A stretch of 64,000 nt of DNA, taken from assembly GCF_049999945.1 (NCBI RefSeq), contig NZ_JBLYUB010000007.1, positions 62,001 to 126,000 on the forward strand, written 5' to 3'. Positions within the stretch are counted from its first letter, which is position 1, and each line of letters opens with the position of its first letter. The position numbers were made by a program, and so were the translations under genes. Positions 7,926 to 15,943 of this stretch are shown here, one piece after another. Source of the stretch: Planosporangium spinosum (GTDB taxonomy: Bacteria > Actinomycetota > Actinomycetes > Mycobacteriales > Micromonosporaceae). The notes under the pieces were generated by a model, which saw nothing but the letters and a program-made list of their open reading frames with translations, searched no databases and was not told the DNA's origin.

Positions 7926-8924
7926 TTACCCGCGGGTGCGCGGGCTCTCGGTCTTGGCCGGGTCCCGCTCGACGATCGGGTCCAGCACGCTGTCGATGGC
8001 CTTCATCAGGTCGGCGTCGAGCTTGACGCCCACGGCCTTGACGTTGTCCTGCAACTGCTCCGGCCGGGTCGCGCCGACGATCGCCGACGACACGTTCGGG
8101 TTCTGGAGCACCCAGGCGATCGCCAGCTGCGCCATGGTGAGGCCGGCCTGCTCGGCGAGCGGCTTGAGCTGCTGCACCCGGGTCAGCACCTCGTCGGTCA
8201 GCAGGCTGGAGATGAAGCCCGCACCCGACTTCTCGTCGGTGGCCCGGGAACCGGCCGGCGGCGGCTGGCCGGGCAGGTACTTGCCGGTCAGCACGCCCTG
8301 GGCCATCGGCGACCATACGATCTGGCCGATGCCCAGCTCCTCGCAGGTGGGTACGACCTCGGGCTCGATGACCCGCCACAGCATCGAGTACTGCGGCTGG
8401 CTGGAGACGAGTTGGATCTTCAGCTCGCGGGCCAGCGCGTGCGCCTCGCGGATCTGCGACGCCTTCCACTCCGACACACCGATGTAGTGGGCCTTGCCGG
8501 AGTGGACGATGTCGGCGAACGCCTCCATCGTCTCCTCGAGCGGGGTGGCGTAGTCGTAGCGGTGGGCCTGGTACAGGTCGACGTAGTCGGTCTGCAGCCG
8601 GCGCAGGGAGCCGTTGATCGACTCCATGATGTGCTTGCGGGACAGGCCGCGGTCGTTGGGGCCGGTGCCGGTCGGCCAGTAGACCTTCGTGAGCAGTTCG
8701 AGCGACTGACGCCGCTGCCCCTTCAGCGCCCGGCCGAGCACCTCCTCGGCGCGGGTGCCGGCGTACACGTCGGCCGTGTCGAAGGTGGTGATTCCCAGGT
8801 CGAGAGCGGCCCGCACGCACGCGGTCGCCTGCTCCTCCTCAACCTGCGAGCCGTGGGTGATCCAGTTGCCGTACGAGATCTCGCTGATGAGCATCCCGGA
8901 GCGGCCAAGGTGACGGAACTCCAT
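7926..8924 (-). CDS. Aldo/keto reductase, potassium-channel beta-subunit-like
   Basis: NADPH-dependent carbonyl reductase of the (beta/alpha)8-barrel superfamily, 332 residues. The catalytic tetrad is complete: Asp49, Tyr54 (TFDTADVYAG), Lys80 (LLTK) and His121 (QAHRYD). IGVSEW and SPMAQGVLTGKYLPG plus the C-terminal cofactor segment VSSAIVGATRPEQL place it near the KvAP-beta/YghZ branch. The physiological substrate is unknown. TAGGGT stands 7 nt before the ATG, suggesting leaderless expression. It converges on the MarR gene. Confidence 0.9.
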   Translation of the reverse strand: MEFRHLGRSGMLISEISYGNWITHGSQVEEEQATACVRAALDLGITTFDTADVYAGTRAEEVLGRALKGQRRQSLELLTKVYWPTGTGPNDRGLSRKHIMESINGSLRRLQTDYVDLYQAHRYDYATPLEETMEAFADIVHSGKAHYIGVSEWKASQIREAHALARELKIQLVSSQPQYSMLWRVIEPEVVPTCEELGIGQIVWSPMAQGVLTGKYLPGQPPPAGSRATDEKSGAGFISSLLTDEVLTRVQQLKPLAEQAGLTMAQLAIAWVLQNPNVSSAIVGATRPEQLQDNVKAVGVKLDADLMKAIDSVLDPIVERDPAKTESPRTRG

Positions 8925-8931
8925 GACCTTG

Positions 8932-8937
8932 ACCCTA
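8932..8937 (-). promoter_or_regulatory. -10 box of leaderless type for the aldo/keto reductase
   Basis: On the minus strand TAGGGT is followed by CAAGGTC and the ATG at 8924 (7-nt gap). Confidence 0.45.
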
Positions 8938-9028
8938 TCGTTGCCGGGTAAGGAGCGCTCCGGTGGTGCTTCCTACAGGATCGATAACGGACGGGGGGCG
9001 CTTCCCGCAGGGAGCGACAGAGGTACTC

Positions 9029-11758
9029 CTACAGGATCGGCCGGGCGTCGCTGAGCAGCCGGTCGATCTCCTCGGTCACCGCGTCCCGGCTGGGGAACTC
9101 GGCCGCGAGCAGCGGGCGGCCGCGCCGGTCGAGCGCGCCCCAGCGACCCGCCGGGGTGGCGAACAGGAACACCACCGGGTGGATCACCAGCGCCGGGTGC
9201 AGCGGCGGCAGGATCAGCCGGCCGGTACGGTCCACGACACCCTTGTAACTGCCCAGCGCGATGATCGCGAGACCCTCGTCACAGAACCCGTCGATGTAGC
9301 GCCCGTCGTGCAGCGCCGTGGCGAACCCGTCGTAACGCAGCGGTACGACGAGCCGGCCGGTGGCATCGACGGCGCCCCACCGCCCGTCGCGCCGGACCGG
9401 GGCCAGCCCGCGCCGGAACGGCCGCACGTCGTCGAACCCGGCCTCGATGAGGACCCTGTTCGACTTGTCCACCGCGAGCCAACGGCTCGTGCCGTCGCGG
9501 GAGACCCAGGCGATGCCGTCGGAGAAGCTGCCCACTCCCAGGTACCCGGACGTACGGTCGATCAGCAGGTCTCCGACGTCGTTGATCAGCTCCCAGTTGC
9601 GTGAACCCGGGCGCTGGACCCACGCCACACCGTCGCGGAACGGCTGGACGTCGGTGAACCTCGGTGCGATCCGGAACACGCCGAGATCGTCGGTGAAGCC
9701 CCACCGCCGGGTGTGCTCGTCGAGCGTCGCGGCCAGCGCCTTCGGGATCTGCAGGATCTCGTGGCGGGAGCGCGGGTACGGCCCGAAGCCCTTCTCCGCG
9801 ACCCCCCGGAACACGGCGTCCAGCGCCAGCTCGGTCTGCGCGATGAGGTCGGGGTCCTCCTCACGGCGCAGTTCGAGGGCCCGCTCGAAGTGGTTGCACG
9901 CCTCGATGAAGCGTCCCTGGTCGAAGGCGCACTTGCCGGCCTGGTGGTGCATCGTCGCGCGGAGCCGGTCGGGAAGCTCGGTGGAGTTCGCGAGCGTGAA
10001 CAGCCGGTCGGCCTCGTCGTACTCGCCCCGCCACTGCAGGACGTGCGCGAGCCGAGCCTGGGCGATCGCGATCCGGCGCAGCTCGCCGGTGGCCTCGGCG
10101 TGGGTCAGTGCGAGCTGGCCGTCGGCCAATGCCGTGTCGAGATCGTCGAGGATCCGCGAGACCACCGCCCGCAGGCTGAGCAGCCGCGCCCGTGGGCCGT
10201 TGCCGGACTCCGCGTCGAGCTTCGCGGTCAGCAGGCGGCGGACCTCGGTGAGTTCGTCGATCTGGGCGCCTTCGACGACCTCCCGCAGCGTGTCCGGATC
10301 GAACTGCCAGTGGTACTCGGCGAGTACCCGCTCGGCGTCGACCGGCGGTACGGGTGGCTCCTGCGGCGCGGGTGGCTCCGGCGGCGCGGGTGGCTCCGGC
10401 GGCGCGGGTGGCTCCGGCGAATCCGCGGCCGGGGCGCTCCCTCCGTCCGTGGCGGGACCCTCGGGTACGGCCGCGGCCGCGTCGGCGGTGTCACGGCTCG
10501 CCGGCGGTGCGGATACCGGGGGCGCGGATACCGGCGTCACCGATACCGGGGGCGCGGACACCGGGGGCGCGGACACCGGGGGCGCGGACACGGGGGTCGG
10601 CGGTGCGGACACCGGGGGCGCGGACACGGGGGTCGGGGGCGCGGACACCGGGGTCGGCGGTGCGGACACGGGGGTCGGCGGTGCGGACACCGGGGGCGCG
10701 GACACGGGGGTCGGCGGTGCGGACACGGGGGTCGGCGGTGCGGACACCGGCGCGGAGGCGCCCGGCGGGCCGGACCAGGGTTGACCCGACGTGGGCGGAG
10801 CGGAGACGGGCGGACCCGACATGGGCGCACCGGATACGGGCGGCCCGAAGCCGGGTGCGCGCGATACCGGTGGGCCGGACATCGGTACCGATGACACCGG
10901 TGGGCCGGACATCGGCACCGACGACACCGGTGGGCCGGACATCGGTACCGATGACACCGGTGGCTCCACGGTCGGCCGGAAGCCCGGCCGGGGACCGGAG
11001 GGCGGTGCGCTCATCGGGCGGGGTGGCACCGGCGGCCCGGCCGGAGCGTGCCGGCCGGGAACCGGAGGAGCGGGCGGCGGTGGGACCGGCCCGCCGCGCC
11101 CCGCCGTACCCGGGGGAGCGCCGTAGCCGGTGGTCCTCGGTGGCACGGGCGCGCCGGGGTGTGGTGGTACCGCCGGGTTCGGCCGTGGACCGCGGTGGGG
11201 CGGTGGGTACGGCTGGCCGTGGTCACCGGGCACCCCGGGTACCGGGCGAGGCGGCGATGGGGCCGCCCGGTACGACCCGGGTGGACCGGCCGGACCGGAC
11301 GGCTGCGGGTGCCCGGGCCGGGGTGGGCCGGCGAGATGGCCGCGGGCCGGGTCGGCGTCGTCGCCGTACGGCGGATGGGCCGACCGCGCGGGGTACCGGT
11401 ACGCCGGCGACGGCCGGCCGGTGGGCGGCGGCGGTGGCAGGTTCGGCCGGGGCGGCAGCTCGTGCCGGCTCTCCGGGTGCGGTGGGATCCCGAGATCCGG
11501 CCCGGCGTCCGGGCGCGGCGGGAACCTGTCGTCCGGACGCGGGTACGGCTGCGGTGGGCGCCAGGCGTCGGGGCGTGGGTCGGAACGGTTCGGTGGCCGG
11601 TGCGGGGCGGCGGCGTCCTCGGTACGCGCCGGTGCGGAAGGGGCGATGTCCGGCTTGTGCCTGGGTTCGGGTACGGGGTGGCCCCAGGGCAGGGTGGGGA
11701 GGGTCGCCCAAGCGGGCGCGGCGGTTCCCGGCTCCTCGTCCGGGTGCACGTCGCTCAC
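9029..11758 (-). CDS. Large WG-repeat protein with a proline-rich disordered N-terminal half
   Basis: About 909 residues. Residues 1-472 are low-complexity Pro/Ala/Gly/Ser with repeats of PVSAPP, MSGPPVSSVP and PPEPPA types, certainly disordered. Residues about 473-680 are helical and TPR-like (DEADRLFTLANS, FIEACNHFERALELR). Residues about 680-909 carry several WG beta repeats (RRWGFTDDLGVF, GRWGAVDATGRLVVP, GRWGALDRRGRPLL). There is no signal peptide or membrane helix. The GTG at 11758 is chosen because GAGGAG precedes it by about 8 nt. It is probably a scaffold or interaction protein; no enzyme motif is seen. The gene stands alone. Confidence 0.82.
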   Translation of the reverse strand: MSDVHPDEEPGTAAPAWATLPTLPWGHPVPEPRHKPDIAPSAPARTEDAAAPHRPPNRSDPRPDAWRPPQPYPRPDDRFPPRPDAGPDLGIPPHPESRHELPPRPNLPPPPPTGRPSPAYRYPARSAHPPYGDDADPARGHLAGPPRPGHPQPSGPAGPPGSYRAAPSPPRPVPGVPGDHGQPYPPPHRGPRPNPAVPPHPGAPVPPRTTGYGAPPGTAGRGGPVPPPPAPPVPGRHAPAGPPVPPRPMSAPPSGPRPGFRPTVEPPVSSVPMSGPPVSSVPMSGPPVSSVPMSGPPVSRAPGFGPPVSGAPMSGPPVSAPPTSGQPWSGPPGASAPVSAPPTPVSAPPTPVSAPPVSAPPTPVSAPPTPVSAPPTPVSAPPVSAPPTPVSAPPVSAPPVSAPPVSVTPVSAPPVSAPPASRDTADAAAAVPEGPATDGGSAPAADSPEPPAPPEPPAPPEPPAPQEPPVPPVDAERVLAEYHWQFDPDTLREVVEGAQIDELTEVRRLLTAKLDAESGNGPRARLLSLRAVVSRILDDLDTALADGQLALTHAEATGELRRIAIAQARLAHVLQWRGEYDEADRLFTLANSTELPDRLRATMHHQAGKCAFDQGRFIEACNHFERALELRREEDPDLIAQTELALDAVFRGVAEKGFGPYPRSRHEILQIPKALAATLDEHTRRWGFTDDLGVFRIAPRFTDVQPFRDGVAWVQRPGSRNWELINDVGDLLIDRTSGYLGVGSFSDGIAWVSRDGTSRWLAVDKSNRVLIEAGFDDVRPFRRGLAPVRRDGRWGAVDATGRLVVPLRYDGFATALHDGRYIDGFCDEGLAIIALGSYKGVVDRTGRLILPPLHPALVIHPVVFLFATPAGRWGALDRRGRPLLAAEFPSRDAVTEEIDRLLSDARPIL
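10340..10980. repeat. Coding tandem repeats inside the WG-protein gene
   Basis: Three repeat types lie in series: an 18-bp unit (GGTGGCTCCGGCGGCGCG, 10.36-10.42 kb); an irregular array of GGGGGCGCGGACACC and GGGGTCGGCGGTGCG units (10.52-10.75 kb); and about three 48-bp units built on CCGGTGGGCCGGACATCGG (10.86-10.97 kb). Units are multiples of three, so the reading frame survives changes in copy number. Confidence 0.7.
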
Positions 11759-12299
11759 GCTCAGATCTCCTCGCCCCAAGAGAAATCCCCGCGCCGGGAA
11801 TTGACCAGCGTCCCCTCCGCTGGTCCACACATTCTGGCGTGGTCGCGGAAGGAGGGTACGGCTTGAGCCTCCCCGCCGCCACCGTGGCTCGCCCCATTTT
11901 CACCAGATTCAGGATGTACGCCGCACTCGCCGTACCTCAATCCAGGCGCATACGACATATCGACAGGCGAAGATTGCCGCGATGTTCGTCAAGTCTTAGC
12001 CCTCGCGGTCGTTCGCGGTGTCGTCCGGTCGGGGATCGTGGACGGTACCGCCGGTGGTGGCTGTCGGCTACTCGTACGGGCGGCTGGTCGTACGGGCGGC
12101 CGCCGACGGATGTCCGGATCCGCGCCGACGACGTCCTGGCCGCCATGTGCGGGGTGTCATGGCCGCCATGGGCGGGGCGTCATGGCCGGCCGGATGGCGG
12201 TGCCGCGGCAGGGTCCGTGCTGCCGGCCCGAGACGGCGCTCGGGCCCGACCGGCCCACGGGTACGTGGTGGTCGGGCCCGAGCGCGCGGGCGTCCAGGG
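11759..12299. other. 541-nt gap without a convincing gene
   Basis: The part nearest the WG gene (11.88-12.00 kb) is less GC-rich than its surroundings and probably carries that gene's promoter. A minus-strand TTGAGG and TACATC pair with a 16-nt spacer is the best candidate but weak. The rest is GC-rich with a 23-bp tandem duplication at 12138-12183. Open frames here are arginine-rich and not protein-like. Confidence 0.5.
12138..12183. repeat. 23-bp tandem duplication
   Basis: The 23-nt unit beginning GGCCGCCATG occurs at 12138-12160 and again at 12161-12183, differing at two positions. It is non-coding, about 120 nt beyond the stop of the DUF3043 gene. Confidence 0.7.
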
Positions 12300-12941
12300 T
12301 CAGATCTTGGCGCCGGCCGACACCCGGGGCTTCGGGATGCGGAAGCGCCGGTAGCTGAGCGAGCGCATCGCCGCGTACATGTACAGGCTGCCCATCCGCT
12401 GCTGCGTCTTCGGGAAGCGCTCGCGCACCAGCCGGTTGATCTTTCGCGACATCAGGACGACGTCCAGGATGACGCCGAAGCCCAGCAGCAACCAGACCAG
12501 GTTCGCCGCCAGGCCGACCTGGGGTGGCAGCGACCGCATCGACGACACCACCAGCAGGACGAACGCGAAGCTGAAGAACCAGGTGCCGACGGTCAGGCGG
12601 GAATCGACCACGTCGCGGACCAGTGCCCGCTCCGGTCCCTGGTCGCGCGGCATCAGGTAGCGCTCGTCACCGGCCAGCATGCCGGCCCGCTGCTCGGTGC
12701 GGGCCGCCCGCGCCTTCTCGCGGGCGCGCCGGGCCGCCTCCTTGCGGTCGGCCGGCGGGGCCTCCCGCAACGCACCCGCGCGCGGGCGCTTGGGGGTGAT
12801 CTTGCCGAGCTCCTTCTTGCTCGGCGTGTACCCCTTGGGGCGGGCTTCGGTGGCCTCGGCGGAGCTTGCGTCGGCCGAGGTGGCCTCGGCTACGGCAGCC
12901 TCCACCAGATCGGTTGACTTGCGGCGAAAGAGCGACGGCAC
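12300..12941 (-). CDS. DUF3043 family membrane protein
   Basis: 213 residues. A charged, lysine/arginine-rich cytosolic N-terminal half contains KGYTPSKKELGKITPKRP and an Arg/Ala helix (RRAREKARAARTEQR). It is followed by YLMPRDQGPERALVRD and two membrane helices (about 118-134 and 144-162), then a basic tail (MSRKINRLVRERFPKTQQR). This is the DUF3043 pattern, function unknown, corresponding by memory to Rv2206. GTG start. It is the first gene upstream of the MurA-family gene on the same strand but is separated by a hairpin. Confidence 0.87.
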   Translation of the reverse strand: MPSLFRRKSTDLVEAAVAEATSADASSAEATEARPKGYTPSKKELGKITPKRPRAGALREAPPADRKEAARRAREKARAARTEQRAGMLAGDERYLMPRDQGPERALVRDVVDSRLTVGTWFFSFAFVLLVVSSMRSLPPQVGLAANLVWLLLGFGVILDVVLMSRKINRLVRERFPKTQQRMGSLYMYAAMRSLSYRRFRIPKPRVSAGAKI

Positions 12942-13002
12942 GCGGTGAAGGGTATCCGACGCGGCACGCTTACACCCACCGTCACCCTCCCCATGATCAA
13001 GC

Positions 13003-13034
13003 CGAGTTCGCGGGGCGGTGGCCCCGCGAACTCG
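13003..13034. terminator. Perfect 14-nt inverted repeat after murA
   Basis: Arms 13003-13016 and 13021-13034 are exact reverse complements with a GGTG loop. Imperfect pairing of ATGATCA with GATCA extends it outward. It lies directly downstream of the minus-strand murA-family gene and upstream of DUF3043, and is a likely terminator. No T-tract is present. Confidence 0.65.
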
Positions 13035-13046
13035 CCACGATCACGG

Positions 13047-14378
13047 CTAGGGGCGCTCGACGCGGGCGCCGAGCGCGGCCAGCTTGCTCTCGAAGTCCTC
13101 GTACCCGCGGTTGATCAGGTTGACCCCGTAGACGCGCGACGTGCCCTCGGCGGCCAGCGCGGCGATCAGGTGACTGAAGCCGGCCCGCAGGTCGGGGATC
13201 ACCAGTTCCGCCGCATGCAACTTGCTGGGCCCCGCGATCACCGCGGAGTGCAGGAAGTTGCGGCGCCCGAAGCGGCACGGGGTGCCGCCCAGGCACTCCC
13301 GGTACACCTGGATCGTCGCCCCCATCGTGTTGAGCGCCTTCGTGTAGCCCAGGCGCCGCTCGTACACGGTCTCGTGCACGATCGACAGCCCGCGCGCCTG
13401 CGTCAGCGCCACCACCATCGGCTGCTGCCAGTCGGTCATGAAGCCGGGGTGCACGTCGGTCTCCAGGGCGACCGCGCGCAGCTCGCCACCGGGGTGCCAG
13501 AACCGGATGCCGCCACCGACCGGTGTGTCGTCGACCTCGAAGGCCCCACCGACCGACAGGAAGGTGTTCAGGAAGGTCATCATGTCGGACTGCCGGGCGC
13601 CCTCGACGAACACGTCGCCCTTGGTGGCCAGCGCGGCCGCGGCCCAGCTCGCGGCCTCGATGCGGTCGGGGATCGGGCGGTGGACGTACCCGCCGAGCCG
13701 CTTCACACCCTCGATCTCGATGACCCGGTCGGTGTGGACCTTGATGATGGCGCCCATCTTCTGCAGGACGCAGATCAGGTCGATGATCTCCGGCTCGATG
13801 GCGGCGTTGCGCAGCTCGGTGACACCCTCGGCGCGCACGGCGGTCAGCAGGACCTGTTCCGTGGCGCCGACGCTGGGGTACGGCAGTTCCAGCTTGGTGC
13901 CGTGCAGGCCGTTGGGTGCGGTGATGTCCATCCCGGACGCGGTCTTGGTGACGACCGCGCCGAACTCGCGCAGCGCCCGCAGGTGGAAGTCGATCGGCCG
14001 GCCGCCGATGTTGCAGCCGCCCAGGTCGGGAATGAACGCGTGGCCGAGCCGGTGCAGCAGCGGGCCGCACAGCAGGATCGGGATCCGGCTGGATCCGGCG
14101 TGGACGTTGATCTCGTCGGCGTCGGCCCGGCCGGCATTGGTCGGGTCGAGGACCAGCTCACCGTCGCTCTCGCCGTCGGTGACGCGTACTCCGTGCAGCT
14201 CCAGCAGACCGCGGACGATCTCGACGTCGCTGATCGCCGGTACGTCGAACAGCCGGCTGGGCGTGTCGCCCAGCAGCGCCGCCACCATCGCCTTCGACAC
14301 GAGGTTCTTGGCGCCACGTACCCGGGTCTTTCCGTACAGGGGCGTGCCGCCGTGCACGACGAGGACGTCGTTCAACAC
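13047..14378 (-). CDS. murA: UDP-N-acetylglucosamine 1-carboxyvinyltransferase (MurA family)
   Basis: Transfers enolpyruvate from PEP to UDP-GlcNAc in peptidoglycan synthesis. 443 residues, slightly longer than classical MurA. RVRGAKNLVSKAMVAALL is the N-terminal Lys/Asn motif; the PEP-binding catalytic Cys is in DLGGCNIGGRPID (Cys122); PDRIEAASWAAAALA and DVHPGFMTDWQQP (catalytic Asp region) are present. An insert HPGGELRAVALETD precedes the latter. GGAGG lies just before the GTG at 14378. Actinomycetes usually carry another MurA, so this may be a paralogue with a specialised role. Confidence 0.87.
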   Translation of the reverse strand: MLNDVLVVHGGTPLYGKTRVRGAKNLVSKAMVAALLGDTPSRLFDVPAISDVEIVRGLLELHGVRVTDGESDGELVLDPTNAGRADADEINVHAGSSRIPILLCGPLLHRLGHAFIPDLGGCNIGGRPIDFHLRALREFGAVVTKTASGMDITAPNGLHGTKLELPYPSVGATEQVLLTAVRAEGVTELRNAAIEPEIIDLICVLQKMGAIIKVHTDRVIEIEGVKRLGGYVHRPIPDRIEAASWAAAALATKGDVFVEGARQSDMMTFLNTFLSVGGAFEVDDTPVGGGIRFWHPGGELRAVALETDVHPGFMTDWQQPMVVALTQARGLSIVHETVYERRLGYTKALNTMGATIQVYRECLGGTPCRFGRRNFLHSAVIAGPSKLHAAELVIPDLRAGFSHLIAALAAEGTSRVYGVNLINRGYEDFESKLAALGARVERP

Positions 14379-14709
14379 AGACCTCCGAAGCCTGGAGCGA
14401 GAGATGTGGGGGGAAGGGGACTCGAAAAGATCACGGTCCGGTCTCGCTCGGGCAGCATATCCCCACCGATCCGGTCGATCGATAAGCGGAGTCTTGTGGT
14501 GGCATGAAATCGGCATGTGTCGCCGTCAAAACGGCATGGCGTCACCGATCAGGGGCGGAGCGTAATGAGCTGCCTGGCGTGCCGGGTACGCCAGGCGTGC
14601 CGGGAGGCCGGTGCAGAAGCCGGGGTACCGGCGGGGAGCGGAGTGGCACCCGCCCCGGTGCGTGCCGGAGCGCCTGCGGCGGGTCGAGCACCTGCGGCAG
14701 GCTGAGCGC
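14379..14709. other. 331-nt gap without a convincing gene
   Basis: It contains the promoter side of murA: on the minus strand TATGCT about 70 nt before the start is a possible -10. A short plus-strand frame from the ATG at 14565 to 14705 (MSCLACRVRQACREAG, then Ala/Gly/Pro filler) has two Cys-pair-like positions but no other support. Nothing else is seen. Confidence 0.45.
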
Positions 14710-15873
14710 CTACGGCAGGGCGAGCATCTGGTCGAGCGCGACCCGGGCGTAGTGCGCCGTCTGCGGGGCGACCGTGATCTGGTTGACCACACGGCCGGCG
14801 ACGAGTTCCTCCAACGCCCAGACCAGGTGCGGCAGGTCGATGCGGTTCATCGTCGAGCAGTAGCAGACGGTCCGGTCCAGGAACGTGATCTGCTTGTCGG
14901 GGTGGGCGTTGGCGAGCCGGCGTACCAGGTTGAGCTCGGTGCCGACGGCCCAGGCCGAGCCGGCCGGCGCGGCCTCGATCGTGGAGATGATGTACTCGGT
15001 CGACCCGACGTAGTCGGCGGCGGTGACCACCTCGTGCCGGCACTCGGGGTGGACCAGCACGTTGACGCCGGGTACCCGGTCGCGCACCTCGGTGACGCAG
15101 TCCAGGGTGAACCGCCCGTGGACCGAGCAGTGGCCGCGCCACAGGATCATCTTCGCGGCGCGCAACTGCTCGGCGGTCACGCCGCCGTTCGGCTTGTGTG
15201 GGTCGTACAGCACGCAGTCGTCGAGCGTCAGGCCCATCTCCAGCACGGCGGTGTTGCGACCGAGGTGCTGGTCGGGCAGGAAGAGCACCTTCTCGCCGCG
15301 CTCGAACGCCCAGCGCAGCGCCCGCTCGGCGTTCGACGAGGTGCAGACGACGCCCTTGTTGCGGCCGACGAAGCCCTTGATGTCGGCGGAGGAGTTCATG
15401 TACGTGACCGGTACCGTCCGGTCGGCGATGCCCAGCTCGACGAGCGTGTCCCAGGCCTCCTCGACCTGAGGCAGCGCCGCCATGTCGGCCATGGAACAGC
15501 CGGCCGCGAGGTCGGGCAGCACGACCTTCTGCGCGTCGCTGGTCAGAATGTCGGCGCTCTCGGCCATGAAGTGCACGCCGCAGAACACGATGTACTCGGC
15601 GTCCGGCCGGGCCGCCGCCTCCCGCGCGAGCTTGAAGGAGTCGCCGGTCACGTCGGCGAACTGGATCACCTCGTCGCGTTGGTAGTGGTGCCCGAGGACG
15701 AAGACGCGGTCGCCGAGCGCCGCCTTGGCCGCCGTGGCGCGGGCGACCAGGTCGGGGTCGCTGGGCGCGGGCAGGTCGCCGGGGCACTCGACGCCCCGCT
15801 CACTGGCCGGGTCGGTGCCCCGGCCCAGCAGGAGCAGCGCGGTCGCGGTCGCAGAGGGTTCAGCCCAAGTCAC
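14710..15873 (-). CDS. nadA: Quinolinate synthase
   Basis: [4Fe-4S] enzyme that condenses iminoaspartate and dihydroxyacetone phosphate to quinolinate for NAD synthesis. 387 residues. Typical motifs are VLGHHYQRDEVIQFAD, IVFCGVHFMAESADIL and DLAAGCSMAD (cluster Cys126), then RGHCSVHGRF (Cys249), HPECRHEV and TVCYCSTMNRI (third ligand Cys337/339). The GTG start is forced because an in-frame stop lies just upstream; AAGCAT 6 nt before it is a weak leaderless-type -10. nadB and nadC are not adjacent. Confidence 0.94.
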   Translation of the reverse strand: MTWAEPSATATALLLLGRGTDPASERGVECPGDLPAPSDPDLVARATAAKAALGDRVFVLGHHYQRDEVIQFADVTGDSFKLAREAAARPDAEYIVFCGVHFMAESADILTSDAQKVVLPDLAAGCSMADMAALPQVEEAWDTLVELGIADRTVPVTYMNSSADIKGFVGRNKGVVCTSSNAERALRWAFERGEKVLFLPDQHLGRNTAVLEMGLTLDDCVLYDPHKPNGGVTAEQLRAAKMILWRGHCSVHGRFTLDCVTEVRDRVPGVNVLVHPECRHEVVTAADYVGSTEYIISTIEAAPAGSAWAVGTELNLVRRLANAHPDKQITFLDRTVCYCSTMNRIDLPHLVWALEELVAGRVVNQITVAPQTAHYARVALDQMLALP

Positions 15874-15943
15874 CAGACCATGCTTGCACGTGCGCCTGAC
15901 GGTGCACGGGCCACGTCACTGTGACCTGGCAGACTCGCGGATC

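Noticed and set aside
11937..12146. Minus-strand 69-codon frame in the gap before the WG gene
   Set aside because: Arginine-rich, no ribosome binding site, no conserved pattern.
10354..12354. Plus-strand open frame of about 660 codons opposite the WG gene
   Set aside because: Arginine-rich low-complexity translation produced by the proline repeats on the true strand; no start signal or conserved motif.
14565..14705. Small plus-strand gene beginning MSCLACRVRQACREAG
   Set aside because: Only 46 codons, mostly Ala/Gly/Pro filler, in a gap with repeats; no clear ribosome binding site and no known relative.
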